Shown piece after piece: positions 35,564 through 39,267 of a stretch of 39,267 bases of DNA. The stretch is from positions 121,309 through 160,575 of the forward strand of contig JAGBDV010000020.1 of NCBI GenBank assembly GCA_017937305.1, read 5' to 3'. Below the pieces are notes generated by a model, which worked only from the letters and a program-made list of their open reading frames with translations, made no database searches and was not told the DNA's origin. The translations under genes and the position numbers were made by a program. Numbering within the stretch: position 1 is the stretch's first letter; each line of letters starts with the position of its first letter. The DNA comes from Bacilli bacterium. Lineage in GTDB: Bacteria; Bacillota_I; Bacilli_A; ML615J-28; CAG-313.

Positions 35564-36971
35564 ACAAACATATGTAAGTGTATCAGAATTAAATAGGTAT
35601 TTAGGGTACAAATTTGAGACTGATGCACTTTTACAAAAAGTATATTTAGAAGGTGAAATATCTAACTTTAAAAGATCGGGAAATCATTACTATTTTTCAT
35701 TAAAGGATGCGTTTTCTGAAATTTCAGCGATGTTTTTCTATCCAGCTAATGTTTCACTTTCTTTTATTCCCACAGATGGGATGAAAGTTCAAGTAGTAGG
35801 GAAAATCCAAATATATCAAAAACGAGGGACTTATTCAATTATTGTTTCTTCAATACAACAAGTAGGAATTGGACTTTTATATGAAAAATATTTAGCTTTA
35901 AAAAATAAACTTGATGAAGAAGGTTTATTTTTAGAAAGTCATAAGATGAAAGTTCCAGAATACCCTGAGGTTGTAGGCGTAATTACAGCTCTTACAGGAG
36001 AGGCTATTAATGATATTATTTCAACATTTAATAGAAGATTACCTCTTGCAAAAATAAAATTATTTCCTGCAATTGTCCAAGGTGAAGAAGCACCTAAGTC
36101 TTTAATTAAAGCATTAGATCTTGCATATAAAGATGAAACACTTGATTGTTTAATTATTGGTCGAGGTGGTGGAAGCTTTGAAGACCTAAATTGTTTTAAT
36201 GATGAAAGTCTTGCAAGAAAGCTTTATGAGGCTCCATTTCCAACTATTAGCGCAGTGGGACATGAAGGAGATTATACGATTTGTGATTTTGTTTGCTCAT
36301 TTAGAGCACCTACACCTACTGGTGCTGCAATGAAACTTACAAAAGATAAAAAAGATGTTAATGAACTTATAGTTAACTATTCAAAGCGTTTATCTACGGG
36401 AATTAAGAATAAGTTAGTAAATGGGTTTAATAATTGGAAATCAATTTCTAGTTCATATGGCCTTGCAAAATTTGATGAAATCATTGATATTAAAGAACAA
36501 CAATTAAATGATTTAAACAATCGTTTAAACTTACTTTCTCCAACAGTTCTTGCAAAAAAATTAGATGATAAGATTTGTGATTTGTCTTTCAGACTTGATA
36601 ATAGTATTAATAATTATTTTAATAGTAAAGAATTGATGCTAGAAAGTATCAATAAAAGGTTAAGAAAAGAACTTGTGATTGATTTTATTGAAAATAAAAA
36701 TAATGATGTTAATAATTTAGTTGGTAAGGTTGAATTACTTTATAGTAAAAAAATTAACGAATCAACTGTAGTTTTTAATCACTTAATCGAAAAGTGTACA
36801 ATACTTAATCCTTTAAATATAATTAAAAAAGGATATACAATTGTATATAAAGATGAAAATATTGTTTATAATGTAAATGAACTTAATCATAATGATAAAG
36901 TTAAAATTAAATTTACTGATGGTGCTGCTACAGCAACAATTAATGAAATAATAAAGAATGAGGAAATATAA
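35553..36971 (+). CDS. xseA: Exodeoxyribonuclease VII large subunit
   Basis: A 472-residue subunit of the exonuclease that degrades single-stranded DNA from either end. An N-terminal OB fold (about 5-105) is followed by the catalytic domain with GVITALTGEAINDI, GRGGGSFEDLNCFNDESLA and AVGHEGDYTICDFVCSFRAP. The common SPTGAA form of the first motif is ALTGEA here. The long helical C-terminal part matches the family. AAAGG, about 7 bases upstream, lies within nusB. xseB starts two bases after its stop. Confidence 0.95.
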   Translation: MNNKQTYVSVSELNRYLGYKFETDALLQKVYLEGEISNFKRSGNHYYFSLKDAFSEISAMFFYPANVSLSFIPTDGMKVQVVGKIQIYQKRGTYSIIVSSIQQVGIGLLYEKYLALKNKLDEEGLFLESHKMKVPEYPEVVGVITALTGEAINDIISTFNRRLPLAKIKLFPAIVQGEEAPKSLIKALDLAYKDETLDCLIIGRGGGSFEDLNCFNDESLARKLYEAPFPTISAVGHEGDYTICDFVCSFRAPTPTGAAMKLTKDKKDVNELIVNYSKRLSTGIKNKLVNGFNNWKSISSSYGLAKFDEIIDIKEQQLNDLNNRLNLLSPTVLAKKLDDKICDLSFRLDNSINNYFNSKELMLESINKRLRKELVIDFIENKNNDVNNLVGKVELLYSKKINESTVVFNHLIEKCTILNPLNIIKKGYTIVYKDENIVYNVNELNHNDKVKIKFTDGAATATINEIIKNEEI

Positions 36972-36972
36972 A

Positions 36973-37179
36973 ATGGAAAATATGACATTTGAACAATTAC
37001 TTAATGAATTAAATAAAGTAGTTGAATCATTAGAAAGTGGTAAATTATCTTTAGAAGAAAGTGTAGAGGTTTACCAAAAAGGAATGGCTCTTAGCATCGA
37101 ATGTAAAAAAAGACTTGATGCTGCTAAAGAAGTAATCGTTAAAAAAGTAACTAGTGAAGGGGAAACTGATTTAAAATAA
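36973..37179 (+). CDS. xseB: Exodeoxyribonuclease VII small subunit
   Basis: A 68-residue helical hairpin that joins XseA. MTFEQLLNELNKVVESLESG and LSLEESVEVYQKGM are the family pattern. The start is ATG 36973 after GAGGAAA; ATG 36958 lies inside xseA and has no better site. The C-terminus is slightly short compared with many homologs. Confidence 0.93.
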   Translation: MENMTFEQLLNELNKVVESLESGKLSLEESVEVYQKGMALSIECKKRLDAAKEVIVKKVTSEGETDLK

Positions 37180-37222
37180 ATTAGTAATTTTATAAAGCTA
37201 TTTATAAAGGAGGTGAGTGAAA

Positions 37223-39028
37223 ATGCTGAAAGATTTAAAGCTTAATGATTTAAAAACAATGTCTAATCAAGAATTAACTGAACTTGCAAAAGAAATTCGT
37301 GAAAAGATTATTGATGTTACAAGTAAAAATGGTGGACATATAGGATCAAATTTAGGTGTTGTAGAATTAACAATTGCTTTACACAAAGTATTTGACTCAC
37401 CACATGATAAATTGATTTTTGATGTAACTCATCAAACATATGCACATAAACTTTTGACTGGAAGATATGATGATTTTGATAGTTTAAGACAAATGAATGG
37501 AATAAGTGGTTTTTCAAAATTATCAGAAAGTATTCATGATGTTTATGAAGCAGGACATTCGTCTACTTCAATTTCGGCAGCTTTAGGTTTTTTAGAAGCA
37601 AAAGAAGAAAAACCTGAAAGTATTGGTGAAGTTGTTTCGATAATTGGTGATGCATCAGTTACTAATGGATTATGTTTTGAAGCTCTAAATTATTTAGCTG
37701 CAAAGACTAATCAAAAAATGATTATTATCATTAATGATAATAATATGAGTATATCTAAAAATATTGGTTTTATTGCGAAAAGATATAATTCTTTACGTGT
37801 AAATAAAACATTATCTGTAATTAAAAAGATTGTACCTTTAAGAGTTAAACATGCACTTCAATATTATGCATATCGTGTTGATTTATTTACGAGTTTAGGA
37901 TACAAATATTTTGAGAATATTGATGGTCATGATTTTAATGAATTAATTAAGTATTTAAATGTTGCAAAAAATTCATCTAAGTCTATTGTCTTACATGTTA
38001 AGACTAAAAAAGGTTTAGGTTATAAATTCGCAGAAGATGATAAGGTAGGAAAATGGCATGGTGTCCCTGCTTTTGATAAGGAAACTGGAGAGTTTAAAGT
38101 TTGTTCAAATAAACCGACGTATGGGGAAATAATTGGTGAGCAATTATGTGAATATGCTAAAGGTAATAATGGACATTTATTAAGAGTAATTTGTCCAGCT
38201 ATGGCACTTGGTACAGGAATTGAACATTTCCAAAAAGAATTTAATAAACAATTTATTGATATTGGTATTGCTGAAGAAAACGGGGCTATAATGGCATCAT
38301 CAATGGCATTAATGGGGCTAAAGCCGGTATATTTTGTTTATGCAACATTCTTACAACGTGCATATGATGAATTGATTCATGATATTGCAAGAATAAATGC
38401 TCATGTTGTATTTTGTGTAGATCATGCAGGATTAGTACCATCTGATGGTGATACACATCAAGGTATCTATGATCTTGCAATGTATTCATCCATTCCTGGT
38501 CTTACAATACTTAACCCTACATCAGTAATCGATGCAAAAAGAATGATTAATTATGCAATAGACTATCTTGAAGGTCCAGTAATTATTAGATATCCGAAAG
38601 GAAATATTAGTTTAGATATTGAATCTTTTGATAATAGTTTAAGATGGAAGGTAGTAAAAACTTCAAAAGATTATATTGTTTCATATAGTCCTAATTTTGA
38701 TTTAGTTTATCAAAATGAAGAAATTAATCAATTAGATGTTGGATTAGTATGTGCTACTATAATTAATCCTATTGATAAAGAATTTATTAATTCATTGGAG
38801 CAAGGTTCGATATTATATGTTTTTGAAGATGTAATTTATCCTGGAAGTCTTGCAAGTAGAATACTGCAATATGTTAATCAAAATGATTTATGTGTTAAAG
38901 TTAAAAGTATATCAATAGCTGATACTTATATTTGTTGTGGTAAAGTATGTGAACTTAGAGAAAAATATCATGTATCAGTGAATGATTTAATTAAATTAAT
39001 TAAAGAAGGTAATAAACGTGTTAACTAA
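37223..39028 (+). CDS. dxs: Divergent 1-deoxy-D-xylulose-5-phosphate synthase
   Basis: A 601-residue thiamine diphosphate enzyme joining pyruvate and glyceraldehyde 3-phosphate for isoprenoid precursors. AAAGGAGGTGA at 37207-37217 and 9-base spacing support ATG 37223 over the GTG at 37217. HQTYAHKLLTGR and GHSSTSIS are normal, as is the TPP-binding NDNNMSIS. Other sites differ from E. coli: GDGAITAG is GDASVTNG (G142-D143-A144-S145), AEQHAV is AEENGAI (general-base Glu351 kept), and DRAGIVG is DHAGLVP. The position after xseB is the normal place of dxs. A changed substrate or partner is possible. Confidence 0.87.
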   Translation: MLKDLKLNDLKTMSNQELTELAKEIREKIIDVTSKNGGHIGSNLGVVELTIALHKVFDSPHDKLIFDVTHQTYAHKLLTGRYDDFDSLRQMNGISGFSKLSESIHDVYEAGHSSTSISAALGFLEAKEEKPESIGEVVSIIGDASVTNGLCFEALNYLAAKTNQKMIIIINDNNMSISKNIGFIAKRYNSLRVNKTLSVIKKIVPLRVKHALQYYAYRVDLFTSLGYKYFENIDGHDFNELIKYLNVAKNSSKSIVLHVKTKKGLGYKFAEDDKVGKWHGVPAFDKETGEFKVCSNKPTYGEIIGEQLCEYAKGNNGHLLRVICPAMALGTGIEHFQKEFNKQFIDIGIAEENGAIMASSMALMGLKPVYFVYATFLQRAYDELIHDIARINAHVVFCVDHAGLVPSDGDTHQGIYDLAMYSSIPGLTILNPTSVIDAKRMINYAIDYLEGPVIIRYPKGNISLDIESFDNSLRWKVVKTSKDYIVSYSPNFDLVYQNEEINQLDVGLVCATIINPIDKEFINSLEQGSILYVFEDVIYPGSLASRILQYVNQNDLCVKVKSISIADTYICCGKVCELREKYHVSVNDLIKLIKEGNKRVN

Positions 39029-39267
39029 TTTACATGTCCAAAATTTTGCTATAATTGATAAAATAGATATTGATTTTAAAAAAGGTTTAACTGTCATTAC
39101 TGGTGAAACTGGTGCCGGTAAATCTTTAATTATTGATGCCATTGGACTACTTGTTGGAGCTAAAGCTACCCCTTCACTTGTTAGAATGGGGTGTTCAAAA
39201 GCTACAATAGAAGGTGTTTTTGATGATTTAAGTGATTCCATTAAAGAATTTTTAAAAGAACTTGATA
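39018..39267 (+). CDS. recN: DNA repair protein RecN (3' partial)
   Basis: The first 83 residues of an SMC-like DNA repair ATPase. LTNLHVQNFAIIDKIDIDF is the RecN opening, and GETGAGKS is its Walker A. The GTG start at 39018 overlaps dxs by 11 bases and has AGAAGGT about 6 bases upstream. The frame is open to the end of the window. In many Bacillota tlyA and argR lie between dxs and recN, and neither is present here. Confidence 0.93.
   Translation, partial: MLTNLHVQNFAIIDKIDIDFKKGLTVITGETGAGKSLIIDAIGLLVGAKATPSLVRMGCSKATIEGVFDDLSDSIKEFLKELD

Noticed and set aside
1..39267. Translation table 4 (UGA as Trp)
   Set aside because: Full-length genes under the standard code use TGG for Trp throughout and contain no internal TGA; scarcity of TGA stops is kept as a finding.
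1..39267. AGG reassigned from Arg to Met, as reported in some uncultured Bacilli
   Set aside because: AGG occurs in frame (for example at the end of the first gene and in serA and serC), but the sites I examined are not conserved enough to decide its meaning, so I make no claim.
1..39267. Intact insertion sequence or prophage
   Set aside because: No transposase, integrase or phage structural gene is present; the amidase alone is not enough.

Overview
The window is very AT-rich (by eye around 30% GC or less) and gene-dense. It looks like chromosomal DNA of a low-GC Bacillota, possibly an uncultured Bacilli or Mollicutes-like lineage. The grounds are the strong AAGGAGG-type ribosome binding sites, the many overlapping genes, the order nusB-xseA-xseB-dxs-recN, AsnA-type asparagine synthetase, TrkA/TrkH, DegV, two lipoproteins with clear lipoboxes, and a sigma/RsgI-like pair. 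Trp is encoded by TGG. TGA is almost absent as a stop: 1 of 31, and that one is followed at once by an in-frame TAA. I cannot name a genus.

Region 1 (1-11373, plus strand) is one operon that continues from upstream. It holds a zinc-ribbon protein cut by the window edge, an ABC exporter ATPase and its 12-segment permease, then four large exported proteins: a membrane-anchored beta-helix protein, a lipoprotein with collagen-like triplets and an InlB-type repeat, and two proteins whose leader ends in the same GF(A/S)SW motif. Genes overlap or nearly abut. This surface-protein/exporter operon is the best candidate for an undescribed system.

Region 2 (11374-14102) is a hairpin-rich noncoding stretch, then on the minus strand an ECF-like sigma factor and an RsgI-like transmembrane anti-sigma factor whose outer part is a long coiled coil. 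A set of roughly 20-bp repeats lies upstream of the next plus-strand gene.

Region 3 (14103-18246) is a probable operon: an AlbA_2/HATPase regulator-like protein, thioredoxin, an unusual thioredoxin reductase, AsnA and a nicotinamidase-type hydrolase. Region 4 (18247-23731) has a membrane diguanylate cyclase, an Amidase_2 protein, a repeat-rich stretch with a possible decayed reading frame, a 5'-nucleotidase lipoprotein and DegV.

Region 5 (23771-32950) carries a U32 peptidase/RlhA-like protein, the potassium uptake pair trkA-trkH, an esterase, and serC-serA joined to a TIM-barrel isomerase-like gene instead of serB. Region 6 (32951-39267) has an MFS transporter on the minus strand, trmL, then nusB-xseA-xseB-dxs-recN, with recN cut by the window end.

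Several well-formed promoters (TTGNNN, 17 bp, TATAAT, or extended -10) and intrinsic terminators divide regions 4-6 into short transcription units.
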